NCBI GenBank assembly: GCA_051294375.1
Contig: CM119265.1
Coordinates: forward strand, 13,818,124 to 13,882,123
Source of the DNA: Paraspadella gotoi
Lineage: Eukaryota; Chaetognatha
DNA length: 64,000 nt
Reading direction: 5' to 3'
The position numbers and the translations under genes are program-made. This document shows, in pieces, positions 1-13,803 of the stretch (position 1 is the first letter of the stretch; the number at the start of each line of letters is the position of its first letter). The notes under the pieces are model-generated. The model was not told the DNA's origin and did not search any database. It saw only the letters and a program-made list of their open reading frames with translations.

Positions 1-1479
<1,479 letters not shown>

Positions 1480-2505
1480 AAGGAAAGAAAAAAACAACGG
1501 AGAAAGAAAAAAAAAAAGAGAGAAAAATGGAGAGAAATAGAAATCCTTTTATCATCCACCGTCGAGGAGTTCCCCGCTGATTTATTTTCCCTTCTTGTCC
1601 TTTTGTTCCTAAGCGCTTCTGTTCTGAGCGACAGCGACGACGACAGCGCCCCTGGTGAGACGAAATGAACAACGAAGCCGCGCGGGGGAAAACTGAGAGA
1701 GAGAGGATGGTGAATGAAAGGACGAGATGAAGAAGGTAGTGGTGGAAAAGAGAGTGCTATGTGGGGGAACGTGGAGCGGGTGGAGCGCGCGTGAAGTGAA
1801 AAGACGAGTTAAGGAGCGGTTGTGAGTCGGAAATTGGCAAAGAGCGTTGGAGTGAAACGGGCTATGGAGGCGATTTAGGTGACAGGCAGCGAAACGCTTA
1901 AAGTGATTGGAAAACAAGAAGAGAAGGCAAGGAGAGCGTCTCCGCGCGGAAAGAATTAAAATGGCGAAAAGAGACGAAAACAAAGAACTAAAAGAGGGCG
2001 GAGATTGGCCGCGAATTAACTAATTTGGTAAGAGAAGGATCGTTTCATTAAGTTTGTGTCATTAAAATTTCAAATTAAAGGTGAATGTAAAATTGCTTTC
2101 TCCCAAACTTAGATCATCATAATAATAATCATCAACGTTATAATAATCTTCACCATCAGCGAGCATCATCATCATCTTCATCACATCATCATCATCATCA
2201 TCATCATCAATCATCATCGCTTTAATCAATCTGTACTTATAATTTTTGAATTATTATTATTCATCTATCAAATTCAGAAAACCGAAAATTTGCTTCAGCG
2301 ACTCCTTAAAATCACGAGCCGGTCAGTTCATCTTCAGGGATGGAAGAAAAAGGAATGAGGGGAAAAAAGAAAAAAAAAGAAGAAAAAAAAAACCGCAAAT
2401 GAGGGGAAGAACGATTTCGAAGGCTGAATGACCCTTCATCAATTATTCATAAATTCACATTCATAAATGAGGTTCCTCCTCATTGCAAAAGGAAGCGAGG
2501 GAGAG
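1480..2505 (+). repeat. Inverted repeat, copy A (~1.03 kb)
   Basis: This segment reappears as its reverse complement at 12766-13803. Shared landmarks, in order, are the GA/A-rich start, the GCGACGACGACAGCGCCCC segment, the CGCGCGGGG block, an ATC/CAT trinucleotide tract near 2160-2220, and the end GGAAGCGAGGGAG. The arms differ by small substitutions and by the length of the trinucleotide tract. About 10.3 kb separates them. Frames inside (for example 1609-1983 on -) have no recognisable domain. It could be a dispersed repeat family or a segmental inverted duplication; no terminal repeats or transposase were seen. Confidence 0.9.
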
Positions 2506-2525
2506 CGAGAGGAGGAGAAAAGGAG

Positions 2526-2606
<81 letters not shown>

Positions 2607-2752
2607 TGAGAGTAAGGAGAGAGAAGAGAGAGAGAGAGAGAGATTTAGGAAATGAGAGAATTGAGGAAAGTAGAGAGTGAGCAGAGTTGATTGACCAGGG
2701 GTTGAAAGGTAGGTAATTGTGTAAGTATAAAAAAAAAAAAAACATAAATAAG
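2496..2752 (+). repeat. Direct repeat left of gap (GA-rich)
   Basis: This contains a (GA)n run at about 2535-2600 and ends in GTGTAAGTATA plus an A-run and CATAA. The same order of landmarks follows the 25-N gap at 2778-2982, so the two contig ends probably represent the same locus. Confidence 0.8.
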
Positions 2753-2777
2753 NNNNNNNNNNNNNNNNNNNNNNNNN
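2753..2777. other. Assembly gap (25 N)
   Basis: A fixed-size N run flanked by near-duplicate GA-rich sequence. Confidence 0.99.
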
Positions 2778-2804
2778 CGAGGGGAGCGAGAGGAGGAGAA
2801 AAGG

Positions 2805-2868
<64 letters not shown>

Positions 2869-2982
2869 AGAGAGAGAGAGAGAGAGAGAGATTGGAGGAA
2901 TAAGAAAGAAGTGAGCAGAGTTGATGCAAAAATTTGAAAGGTGTAATTGTGTAAGTATAAAAAAAAAAAAAACATAAGAAAA
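2778..2982 (+). repeat. Direct repeat right of gap (GA-rich)
   Basis: This repeats the segment left of the gap: GGAGCGAGAGGAGGAGAAAAGG, a (GA)n run at about 2809-2890, GTGAGCAGAGTTGAT, then GTGTAAGTATA with an A-run. It is likely an unmerged contig end or an allele with a different (GA)n length. Confidence 0.8.
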
Positions 2983-3519
2983 AAGGTTGGACGTAATGTT
3001 TTTAGTGAACGGAATGAGTGAAGCTCAAAGAGTAGTGAAGAGAGAACGGTTTAATTCCAATGTGTTGCGCCGCAGTTTACTTTATTTTCACGTGTATTTT
3101 CTCTTCTTGAATCACCATTGAATATGACATGACATGGACATGACTAAAGAACTTTTTGCCCGTGTATTGATGACATGCACTGCATACAAAATTCCGTCAT
3201 TTATTCTTTATAGTTTAGGAATTTCCTGAAGGCGGCGCTAGCAGGCCTTTAGATATGAGGTTTTCTGTCTTAAACAAATGAGCAACCATCTATTGACAGA
3301 CAGGACCGGTACGGATAGGACATACCGATCCGACGGGACCGACAGACCGACCGAGTACTCGCGCGCAACTAAAAATGAATTATTTAAACTAAATAAATAA
3401 AAAAAGCTTCCTAACTCAACAAGTCAACCAATAAAAAGGTTATTTACTCTTTCCTATCACTACAGATAAAACGGAGCCATACACAGAGTTAATCGGAAGG
3501 CGACAAAAAGCGCTCGACG

Positions 3520-3593
<74 letters not shown>

Positions 3594-5340
3594 CCGCCGT
3601 CGACTGCATTGATTGATGTTCACTTGTCATTGGTCCAGAATCCGAATTCGAGATGATTCGATTACATCGCCGCGTTGGCGACGACAGAGTTGAGGATCTA
3701 GAAAGGAGATGAGAGAGTGATGAGAGAGAGATAGTAAGGGGTGGGAGAGAGAGGGCAGGAGAGAGAGAGACGGAGACTGGCGTCATCGAAAAAAGAGGCA
3801 AAAAAGGTCTTTCCTTGGGGGGGCAGGGAAAGAGATGTAAAAGATAAAGGAGACTAAGGACAGGAGAGATAGAGTGAGCTACGAGTAGAGAGAGAGAGAG
3901 AGAACTGAACGATAACATGGTAGAGCTAGAAGCCTATGATAAGTGTTTGAACATTAAGGCTGTAATTTTGAGCTCTAATGCCAAGAAAATCAATGGAATT
4001 TTTAAAACTTGCAAGCCTGTTTGTAATATATTTTTTTATAAGACCTTAATTATCAAACACAAAACAAAAATTCAATATTAAAGGTATTATATTGGTTAAC
4101 TTTTCATTGATGTTACATTTAAGTATGCTGGTCTGAGCAAATAAACCAGCTCATTTTTCTCCAATAAAATCGACTGAATTTTTTAAAAACGGAGTGCATC
4201 AGGTTCGACGCAACAAACTAGCGTTTCTGGATGGGGGAAAACCCTAATGAGCAGCCAAGAAAATTTTTATTTGTCGAATTTCTCGTTTCCTACACTAAAT
4301 TTGACACACTCTAAGAACTTTGCAGACGGTATCAGGAAACTTTCCATAGAATGATTATGGACTATTTTGGGTCGCAGATGAAAGGAGGTCTAGCAACGGT
4401 CCGGTGCGCCAGAAAGTGTACATCCGTCCTACAAACATATAGGTCGATTTTAAATTGTCACTCCGGCTTCATCTGTACTGGGTGGAAATGCGAGAGAGAT
4501 GGGAGAGAGAGAGAGAGTGAGAAGAGAAGACGAGAGAGAGAGAGAAAAGACGGAGAGAGAGATGGGGATGAATAAAAAATGAATTATGGTAATAAACACA
4601 AGCAGAAAAATAAAGAGAGAAAAAAAACAAAAGAGAAGATAAAGTTGTGAAGATTAGTGCCTTAAAAAATAGAAATGAGGGAAAAACGAAAACTACAAAA
4701 TATAATTAATAAAAGAATAAATTAAACTAGTAAAAACAGTTAAAAAAGTTAAGGAAGACCGTCCCGCGAGAGGAAAAAGTAAAGGTGTACCAAAGAAGCA
4801 GGGAACGCCCTTTAAAGTATGGCAACAAGTAATTCAGACCATCGAAAGGGGTTTTCAGTATTTTTTTTTAAATTATTTAACAATAGAGTATCTTAACTTT
4901 ACTCACTTTTCCTACTGTTTTGTTCCTAAGTTGTTTTCTGAGTCGACGATTGAGATCAGGATGACAAAAAGACGATGGAGTATCGGCGAACTTTATTTTC
5001 CAAAAGCATCCGATGTGTTATCTATGAAGATCCAATTTTGTTTTTACGTTTGTTGTTGAAAAAAAAGTATGACGTTAGAGTATTAAGCCCGGCATATTAG
5101 GGTTGTGCAAGGGTTTTAGAAGTAATTGGTAAAAATTTTAAAATTAAAATCAAATTTCAGGAATTAGAAAGAAACGGAAATGGGGGTTGCTTTTGTGCCA
5201 AAAAGAGAGGCGGAAAATTGATACAAACGATCTTTTTTGAGAAAAAAAGATGCGACGCAAAAACTTGGACGACTTTTCGTTAAATCTCTCTGTTCCCATG
5301 TTATGATGTCTGTCTGTTTCTCGTCTCTCTCTTCTCTCTG

Positions 5341-5387
<47 letters not shown>

Positions 5388-5402
5388 TGGCTTGGCTCTC
5401 TC

Positions 5403-5444
<42 letters not shown>

Positions 5445-5468
5445 TTCTCTCTCTCTCTCTCTCTCTCG

Positions 5469-5500
<32 letters not shown>

Positions 5501-7260
5501 TCTCTCTCTCACTCTCTCCTCTCTCTCTCTCTTTCTTCTCTTTTCTCTCTCTCTCTCTCACTCCTCTCTGTCTCTACTCTTCCGGATGAAATAATGTTGG
5601 ACGAATTCCAGCTGAAATATTATTCAAAGACTTCTCTCACGCTGGAAATAAACTCGTACACCCAAATCAGAGATAACCTTGGAACTCAGTCTTCCTTCTC
5701 TATTCCTCATCTCTTTCTTCTCGTTCTCTCTCTCTCTTCTCTCTCTAAGAATTCTCTCATCGTGCTCTCCTCTCGTCTCTCTCTCTCTCTCTCTCTTTTT
5801 CCAGTGTCAATCGCGTCTCCCTTTTGTTTACTCCATTTCTGTTTTCCCTTTTTGTTTACGATGACGAACTTCCGCTTCTTCCTGAGTGTTCGAAATTATT
5901 ATGTTTTTACTTTGGATCATTCTTGTTTTCATCGCGATAAAGCAAAGATAGACATGTTTTCATATCCTGCATAAACCTTTCATTTACATCGTAAGATATC
6001 GATCCTATCTCCTATTCCAATCTGAAGATTGTGTTCTCTTTTCTAACATTTCAAATACGATCAAGAATTCACATTCGTCGCTTTGCTCTAATTTCTCCAC
6101 TAATCTGGTTACCCTTAAGTGAAGCTTTGCTTTTAGTTCGATTGACTCCAGGTGGACTTTTCGGACAAGCGCCAGGTGGTTCCAGGCCTCCATCACTCAT
6201 TCAAAATTATCACTTTGACGAGGTCATCAAAATTGAGGACCCAGTGGGCTATCTTTTTAATTCTCCACGATCACTCTCTCCGCACGACAAGTAACTCGTG
6301 TTATTAACACTCGCCTGGCTAAGCTTATGAAGTTAGTAGCGATTACGGCCGTAAAACCCATATAAAAATTACTCCCACTTCATCCTCTATAAATAAGGCA
6401 ATCTTGCCCCTTGATTTTTGGACAGAACATTTTTTCAAAAGATATCCGCTTCCATTTTTTATAAAAAGCGACTCCCATTTCTTTTCGTATTAGACAAGGG
6501 AAGGGGATAGTATATTTGTACTCCACACTACTCCATTGATGGCTTTTTTTCACACGTTTTGTTCTGTATCACTATTTACGATCCGTTTAACTCACCGGAC
6601 CCCGGGGGTAGTTCTTATGAGAACGTGACAAAACAGAAAAAACTCCCTGATCTACCAGGGTGCGCGAGTTAACAGTGTTAAGATCTCTGAAAAGAAAGAC
6701 CTACACGTTGGCAATCCTCCTTTTCCCTCTTGCGTTCAAATTCATTAGCGGGATAGTGAAACTTAAACATAAAATATTATATAAAGTTTGTTATTACCAA
6801 AAAAGTAAAGTTGATTTTTTTTTTTTCGTCCTCTCTAATTTTTGGAACGGGTTTCAATACAGTATGACGTGTTGTATCTGAATACCGTCTCTCGTGCCGT
6901 GACCTGATCGTATACCCAAAATTTCTCCTAAGGTCAATAAACCCATATTTGTTACGGAAGTAGATCTTATCATTTATTCATTAAATCACTCTGGAATAAG
7001 ATGAAGACAATTCGAAGTGGCGTAAGCAACAACCCAACAAGTCAAGTCATGCTATGGCACGAGAAATACACCGTTGAAATAAAAAGTCACTGCGGCTTCA
7101 ACACATTTAATGGAACCGATCTTATTTTCATTTTCCAATAGGATTAAAAATTGGAAGAAGTCAAAATTCACTTTCAACTTTTTCATCTAACGAACGTCAT
7201 TAAAAACTTTCAAAGATGAAAAAAAAGAAATTAAACAAATCGTCATTTGCAAAAAAGGAC
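2983..7260. other. Non-coding stretch with CT/GA tracts, no gene seen
   Basis: Mostly A+T-rich sequence. A (CT)n run lies at 3519-3592, GA-rich sequence at about 4495-4565, an interrupted CT tract at about 5318-5580 and CT sequence near 5725-5805. A perfect 12-bp palindrome TTACGGCCGTAA lies at 6343-6354. The frames at 4351-4575 and 6031-6294 show no recognisable domain. The long frame at 5237-5974 is mostly the CT repeat. Confidence 0.5.
5318..5580. repeat. Interrupted (CT)n tract
   Basis: CT dinucleotide runs are broken by single T, G or A insertions over about 260 bp. The tract generates Leu/Ser frames on + and Arg/Glu frames on -. Confidence 0.9.
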
Positions 7261-7350
7261 TACAACAATAACAACAACAAAACAACAACAACAACAAAAC
7301 AACAACAACAACAAACAACAACAAAACAACAACACAACCAAACAACAACA
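7261..7350. repeat. (AAC)n trinucleotide-rich tract
   Basis: AAC units with occasional AAAC and ATAAC variants. The frames over it encode Gln/Asn/Thr on + and Cys/Val/Leu on -, and are not called as genes. Confidence 0.9.
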
Positions 7351-7949
7351 TGCCTCGTTTCCTCGCTTTCTTCCTCTACCTCTTTTTCTTCTTACACTTC
7401 TCCTCCTCCTCCTTCCGCTTTCCCAAAGATTATCGTAGTCGGGCCATGTTGCCATCTTCCCCTCCTCCATCTTCCTCCTCCTCCTTCCCTCCTCCTCCCT
7501 CTTTCCGCCTCCGACGTGAAGGCGTTGCTCGAAACCTGACCAGGGTCTCGGGTTCGAGTCTGAGTTTCAGCGTGGAAGGACTGGAGCCTGCGGAGTTTTC
7601 GCGCCGCTGAAGAGATCGAGATAATTAAAGAACATCAGGGAGAAAGTTTTTTGAAAGCGGGGTGAGTTTGGCGGGTTGAAAAGAGATAGAGCAAGCAGTG
7701 GAGCAAGCAATTGAAACAATCATTCAAGATAGTTCTAGCTTCAATTTTAAATCTATCATTGAATATTATCCAATTTTTATTGATGTATTTCATCATTATG
7801 TTAAACATTCAAACGAACCAGATAGTCGCAATGATGGCAAGTTTCAACGAAAAGTGGCAACTGTGGGCCGCAAGATCTGCAAATTTCGTTTATTTGCGTC
7901 TTCGATTCCAAGATTATTGAGCAAAAAGTATACCACTGTGGTGCAGGTG

Positions 7950-7979
7950 AGAGAGAGAGAGAGAGAGAGGAGAGAGAGG

Positions 7980-8028
<49 letters not shown>

Positions 8029-8050
8029 GAGAGAGCAGAGAGAGAAAGAA
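7950..8050. repeat. (GA)n tract, interrupted
   Basis: A GA dinucleotide run with a few breaks follows a 7698-7950 segment that is open in two frames but has no recognisable domain. Confidence 0.9.
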
Positions 8051-8120
8051 AAGGAGAAAGTGTGAGCGCAGTTATCAATATCATTTACTTTACTTCAAAA
8101 ATTCTTAATCTCCTTTATTA

Positions 8121-8382
8121 TCTCTCCCTTTCCTCCCTGCCATCTCTTTCTGCCCCTCCTTCCTCTCCCTCCCCTTCTTCTCTCCCTCCCCTTCCTCTCC
8201 CTTCTCCTCCCTCTTCCCTCTCTCCCCTTTCCTCCCCCAGCTTCTCCTTCCGACTTTCTTCCTGCCCGTCTCACCCTCCGACGTCGTATCTTCCTTCCGT
8301 TGCCGTCTTCCTTCGCTTTTCCTTTCGACGGAGACAAGAGAGTTCCTTTCATGCGCATTTTGGCGGCGGAGGTAGGAGGATG
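8121..8382 (+). other. Pyrimidine tract and possible short first exon
   Basis: A C/T-rich run (about 8121-8265) is followed by CpG-bearing sequence and then ATG at 8351, read as MRILAAEVGG, with a strong splice donor GTAAGT directly after base 8382. A TTTTGGCGGC motif (E2F-like) overlaps the start. The arrangement would suit a 5'UTR plus a short first coding exon, but no downstream partner exon was found. Low confidence. Confidence 0.15.
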
Positions 8383-10202
8383 GTAAGTTTCGGCCATATT
8401 CCTGTGAAAGACTTCCCCGTTTCCGCCTTAAATTCAGAAATATATTATAAATTTTAAAAAGTTTGCAAGAATAGGGTTAGGTTAGGGCTAATTTATTTAA
8501 TTTAGGGGATTTTCTGGCGACTCAAATTGACTCCAGCGTTGAGGAAGACTTTCGTCGCAAGGATCCTTTCACGGAACTATACTGAAGTCTCAGCTTTATC
8601 CTCGTCGTCGTCGGCTGTATCTCTTTACTTTACATATTTTAAATACTATTTATTTTGGTAAAACCCTTAGGTTTAAAGATGTGCTAGGCGCTTTAAGATG
8701 TGATTGTTTAAAGGTTCGTTAAAAGATTTCGATTTTAAATATTGATTTTAAAATTATCTCCAGGAATAAGGGAATCGAAATGAGGGGTTTTCGGGTTGAA
8801 ACCAACTATATGCTCGGCAAGTTCACAATAATTGTTTAAGATGTAACATTTGTATTATATGTTCTACTCCATTAGGAATGTAACCCGATTAAAAATTATT
8901 TATGCTCACCCTCCTTATACATTTCTCCGTCACTTCATTCCTCGCAGAAAATGTATCAGCGACGAGGGTGGATAGCCTCATTATGCGGAAAGACTCGCAA
9001 GTAAAATTTCATTACTTGGAATACAATATCTTTTAAATACATTAGAAAAGTGGTTCATCTCTCTGTTCAATAATTTTAACCAATTTGTTACTCTTATAAC
9101 TTAAACTGGACCACCAAGTTCCCCCTATGTTATTTCAAAGATTTAATTTTTTCATCTCCCGTGAAACCAATTTAAAAAATACAATGATAAATAATAAATG
9201 ATAGTTCGTATTATAATTTTTTTTTGCCAAGGAGATTCCTTTAAAACTAGACACTCCGATTAGATACCTTCTTTGTCATTGCTTTGATTAAAAACCTGCT
9301 GAGGCTTTAAGGTCTTTAACCACGAATGGCCAAACCCGGCAGCTTTATTTCGTTTTTTTGCCCCACCATGCTACTATGTTCCCAATCCAATTATCTTTTA
9401 CTCCACTATCGCAACTCAACAAACGTTGCTCCTCTTACCTAGTCTTTAACTTACCCATGCCTTGACCTTACCCTCCCCCTCCCCTCCCAGCCCTCCGCCT
9501 GCCTCGCCTCACCCTCCTTTCGCTCAAACGAACGTCCGCCGTCACGGAATTCCTTACTCTTTGGACTCGCTCCCCCTCCACGCCGCCGTCGTGGCCAAAA
9601 GGTTGATGAGTGATTGATGGAGTCATTGATGGAGGCATTTCCGAGGATTGATAGAGGTTTTTGCATGGAGTGGGTTGACGGTGGTGGCCCGTGAAGGATT
9701 GTTTGTTTGAGTGTAGAAACGTGATAGTGGATTTGTTATGGTGTGTCTTGCGGTGCTGGAGTGGGATGATGTAGTCCCAATGGAGCAGATGTCGGACAGG
9801 GTGAAAGGTGTGAAGTAAAGAAAAAGGAGGGTGGTGATAAAATTTGTCCGTGGGGGTGGCGTAGTGAGGCAGCCACTCGAACATTACTTAGAGGACCCAA
9901 TTTACTGGCGTATTGGCTAATCATTTGAAGGGCTGCCACCCATTTTCCTTCATCAGCAAGAAATTATGACATCTAACCGCTAAAACGCGACATCTCACAT
10001 TAAAATAAAAAGGCCCTCGAACTCAATCTGCCAAAACAATTTTCTGTCATTCAAACCTCTACGAGACTCTCACAGTGCCCTCACCTTTTTTTCATTTACT
10101 CAAAGGCCTCGCGACAAACTTAATAGTCAGCGAGGTAATTTCTCCGCCGTCCCAACCCTGGCTAGGACCCTCTCACAGTGCCTCCCCCCCCTTTCGGTGT
10201 TT
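8383..10202. other. Non-coding stretch, no gene seen
   Basis: A+T-rich DNA. Two TTAGG units lie at 8477-8487. At 9451-9940 a less A+T-rich segment carries overlapping minus-strand frames (up to 138 aa) with no recognisable domain. Short diverged repeats around TCTCACAGTGCC occur near 10070 and 10170. Confidence 0.5.
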
Positions 10203-10557
10203 TTAACAAAGGGCGCCTTCGAACTCAGTCTTCGTTTCTTCACAATTCTCTTTGGTTGGTGATCCGGTGGAACTCAATCCTACCCCCGGCGTAACCTTCT
10301 TAGCATCGCGATTTCCTCTGGGCGGCGGGAGCCAACGCTCACCGTCGCGCGCTTGTCCTCCTCTTCCCTCTTCCTCCTCCTTCCTGGCCACGGCCGTGCA
10401 GGTCTGGGCGCTGGAACGCCCTGTCCGCTGTTTACATGCGAGCACGCGCTCGGCCAGAAGCCAACCAGTTCCGGCGGGAAGACGGAGCAGAGTGAGCGGC
10501 TCGGAGATTGCTTGCGGATTTTTGGACGGTGTGACGGAAGAGATGGATTCGAATTGA
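10203..10557. other. GC-rich segment open on both strands
   Basis: A CpG- and GC-rich island in A+T-rich DNA. One frame is open on + (10252-10557, ends TGA) and one on - (10203-10565). Neither product shows a domain I recognise. It could be an exon, a promoter CpG island or chance openness caused by GC richness. Confidence 0.25.
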
Positions 10558-10890
10558 TCGATCAATTTTATGGCGGGAAATCAATTCAATCATCAATTAA
10601 TAAATTGATAAATTATTGCAGTAAATCAATAAACTAAAGAATCAAATAATCCCTCAATTAACCAATCATAAAATTTTAAAAAGTATATTTTAACAAAAAA
10701 AAACAATCAATAAATGAATCTACAAGATCAATAAATTCAATCCCTTAAATCCATCAATCCCTCAATATTCACGGAATTAAATCAATCAAGCAATAGCCTA
10801 AAATGAATAAGATAAATCAATCTATCATTAATTTAAATCCCTTAAATTAATCAATCCCTTAAATCAATCAATAAATCAATTCAGATCATT
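10558..10890. repeat. (AATC)n-like degenerate tract
   Basis: AATCAATC, AAATCAATC and ATAAATCAAT variants recur for over 300 bp, leaving the sequence A+T-rich with almost no open frames. Confidence 0.8.
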
Positions 10891-10898
10891 TTTCCCAG

Positions 10899-11093
10899 GG
10901 CCGCGATCCTTCCTCCCCTTCTTCCTCTCCCTCCCTCGTTTCCTTCCCCGGCGTCGTCGGCGCGTCTCTCTCCTCGGACGGGCGCCGCGTCTCGGCCGAG
11001 TGGATCTTTTGGGTCAAAGCGGCGCCGTTGCCGAACTGGCGCCGATTCGCCACCTGGAGGCAGAACGAGACGGCGCTGATGCGTAGGATGAGG
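10899..11093 (+). CDS. Possible internal exon, unknown protein
   Basis: A 195-bp GC-rich open stretch (65 codons, both ends phase 0) lies between a good acceptor (TCATTTTTCCCAG) and a GTAAAG donor. Third codon positions are strongly G/C, as in the Abl exons of this window. The frame begins with a Ser/Pro-rich part and continues through EWIFWVKAAPLPNWRRFATW. I do not recognise the family. The minus strand is also open here and shares the G/C-rich third position, so strand is uncertain. There is no ATG start or stop in this frame, so it could only be an internal exon. Confidence 0.25.
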
Positions 11094-12765
11094 GTAAAGC
11101 TTCAAACTTCCTCACCCGTAAAATGTGTGTAATGCGTGACAACTTACGCAAAGACGGTGGAATTCGGTTCTGCGTGCCGCGGACTAAGAGGAGAGCGGGA
11201 AGAAAGAGAGATGAGCAGGTGAGAGAGATAGAGAGAGAGAGAAGATGGATGATTGATTCCAAAGATCGTCGTGAGAAGTAACGAATGGATGCGAGACGAG
11301 AGGAGAGACCGAAAAATAGGCGCACGATGGAGTATGAGAGAATAGAGGGAGAGAGACCGTGGCGCAGGGGCCAAGACAAATCATGGAGATGAAAAGAAAA
11401 AGAAGAGAAGAAAGAGGTGCGAAGGAGAGAAGGAGAGAAGGAAAGTACGGGGACTGCAGAAAAAACGCGAGGAATTGAGAGAGAAGGAAGAAGAAGGAAA
11501 CACAAGGGAGTCCAGCGAAAATGAGACCTATGGTGAAAGAAAAAATAAAAAGGAAACGGGAAGAAAAGGCAAGAGTCCGAGTATATCCAACCGATAGTAA
11601 GAAAGACAGAAAACTGTATAAAAAGTAAGGTATAATGGAAAAAGGCTCCTTCGATATTTCGACCTGTTAAAGCTTGAGGATTGCAGCTGAAGTTATCATG
11701 TAGGAGAGGGGTTAATGTCCGAATACAATCGGGCTTTTTAAACTCTGATAAGTAAAACTCCGCTCCACCAAACCGATGCGTCTGCAGGATCGCCGCGTCC
11801 GTCCAGCGAACCGCTCCGCTGCTGAGCTGTTTTTTCAATTTTATCCCTTGACGAAGAAAACGAGAAGGAAGAAGCTTGGTTTCCATCGCGTAAAATCAAG
11901 GTCAGGAGGGAAGCGATTTATTAAAGTATTAGCGAAGATCGATATGCACATAAATAATGTGCAGAAGTTGAGGGGAGTATTTTTAATATTTAATTCAATT
12001 TTTTGAATTACAAAAACAGTGAACTAAGCCGGTATCTAACAATTTGTATACAAACGTTTTGAGGACCAAGACAGTAGAACGTGCTTAGTCTGCCAAGTTA
12101 CACAAAAATTTACGGCTTTCAAGAACGTTGCGAGAGTGTGTGGTGGTGTTGGTGTGTTTATTTTTATTTTCAAAATAATAAAGAATTCACAGGTGTTACA
12201 TAATGGACATAAAGTTGACATAAAATACATTGAGAGTAGACATCATTTGAAATAACCTTGTGATGTGAACTAAAAATGAGATAGTGCTAAAAATGAAAAT
12301 TCCTAAAACAAAACAATGATAATGACATTTCAAACAATGACGTAATGAATAAAGACCAAACATGGACTTTAGATATCGACTAAAATAACATGAATAAATG
12401 ACCCAAAGCTAATTAAAATTTACTCAAGCAACATTAATTATAACCAATGACATAAAGGGATTAAAATGATAAGTCACTCTAATTCCTCTTGCCCTCCTGT
12501 ATCGAAAAACTGTCCGTCCATTTATTTATTTTTGCTCTATACTTTGATAAAAAAAGTCTCATGTTTCCTGATTCTCAATACACCATCCAAATCTTACTTG
12601 CTCACTATACACTCCCTAAAACCACATACATTATACCTCAGAAATATTAATAAAACTTTGTTCATTTTACCTCCGTTACCATCGCCGCTTAGTCCTTATT
12701 CATAACAAAATGTAGATTTTTGTAGAACTTTTGTAAAAATTTTCCTTGCCAATAAAGTCTCAAAT
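11094..12765. other. Non-coding stretch, no gene seen
   Basis: Purine-rich (GA) DNA to about 11640, then A+T-rich sequence. A long minus-strand frame (11014-11886) reads a GA-rich, low-complexity segment and shows no domain. From 12000 to 12765 I see nothing but A+T-rich DNA. Confidence 0.5.
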
Positions 12766-13045
12766 TCTCCCTCGCTTCCTTTTGCAATGAGGAGGAACCT
12801 CATTTATGAATGTGAATTTATGAATAATTGATGAAGGGTCATTCAGCCTTCGAAATCGTTCTTCCCCTCATTTGCGGTTTTTTTTCTTCTTCTTTCTTTT
12901 CTTCTTTTTTCCCCTCATTCCTTTTTCTTCCATCCCTGAAGATGAACTGACCGGCTCGTGATTTAAGGAGTCGCTGAAGCAAATTTTCAGTTCTCAATTT
13001 GAAGATGATGAATAAAGTAAAAATTATAATAAGACGACTCTTAAG

Positions 13046-13091
<46 letters not shown>

Positions 13092-13803
13092 AACGATGAT
13101 GATGATGCTCGCTGATGGTGAAGATTATTATAACGTTGATGATTATTATTATGATGATCTACACGGTTTGGAGAAAGCGATTTTACATTCACTTTAATTT
13201 GAAATTGTAATGACACAACTTAAAATTATGAACGATCCTTCTTTACCAAATTAGTTAATTCGCGGCCAATCTCCGCCCTCTTTTAGTTCTTTTGTTTTCG
13301 TCTCTTTTCGTCATTTTAATTCTCTCCGCGCGGAGACGCTCTCGTTGCCTTCTCTTCTTGTTTTCCAATCACTTTAAGCGTTTCGCTGCCTGTCACCTAA
13401 ATCGCCTCCATAGCCCGTTTCACTCCAACGCTCTTTGCTCCAATTTCCGACTCACAACCGCTCCTTAACTCGTCTTTTCACTTCACGCGCGCTCCACCCG
13501 CTCCACGTCCCCCACATAGCACTCTCTTTTCCACCCCTACCTCCTCACTCTCGTCCTTTCATTCACCACTCTCCTCTCTCAGTTTTCCCCCGCGCGGCTT
13601 CGTTGTTCATATTCGTCTCACCAGGGGCGCTGTCGTCGTCGCTGTCGCTCAGAACAGAAGCCGCTTAGGAACAAAAGGACAAGAAGGGAAAATAAATCAG
13701 CGGGGAACTCCTCGACGGTGGATGATAAAAGGATTTCTATTTCTCTCCATTTTTCTCTCTTTTTTTTTTTTCTTTCTCCGTTGTTTTTTTCTTTCCTTTT
13801 TTT
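12766..13803 (-). repeat. Inverted repeat, copy B (~1.04 kb)
   Basis: Reverse complement of 1480-2505. The GAT tract at about 13049-13090 corresponds to the ATC tract of copy A and is longer here. Frames in it (12839-13216 on -, 13435-13668 on +) mirror those of copy A and lack recognisable domains. Confidence 0.9.

Noticed and set aside
5237-5974. 245-aa open frame
   Set aside because: Most of it is an interrupted CT repeat translated as Leu/Ser; the rest has no recognisable domain.
7540-7600. tRNA T-arm-like CTCGGGTTCGAGTCTGAG
   Set aside because: The loop is one base too long for a T-arm and no D-arm, anticodon arm or acceptor stem fits around it.
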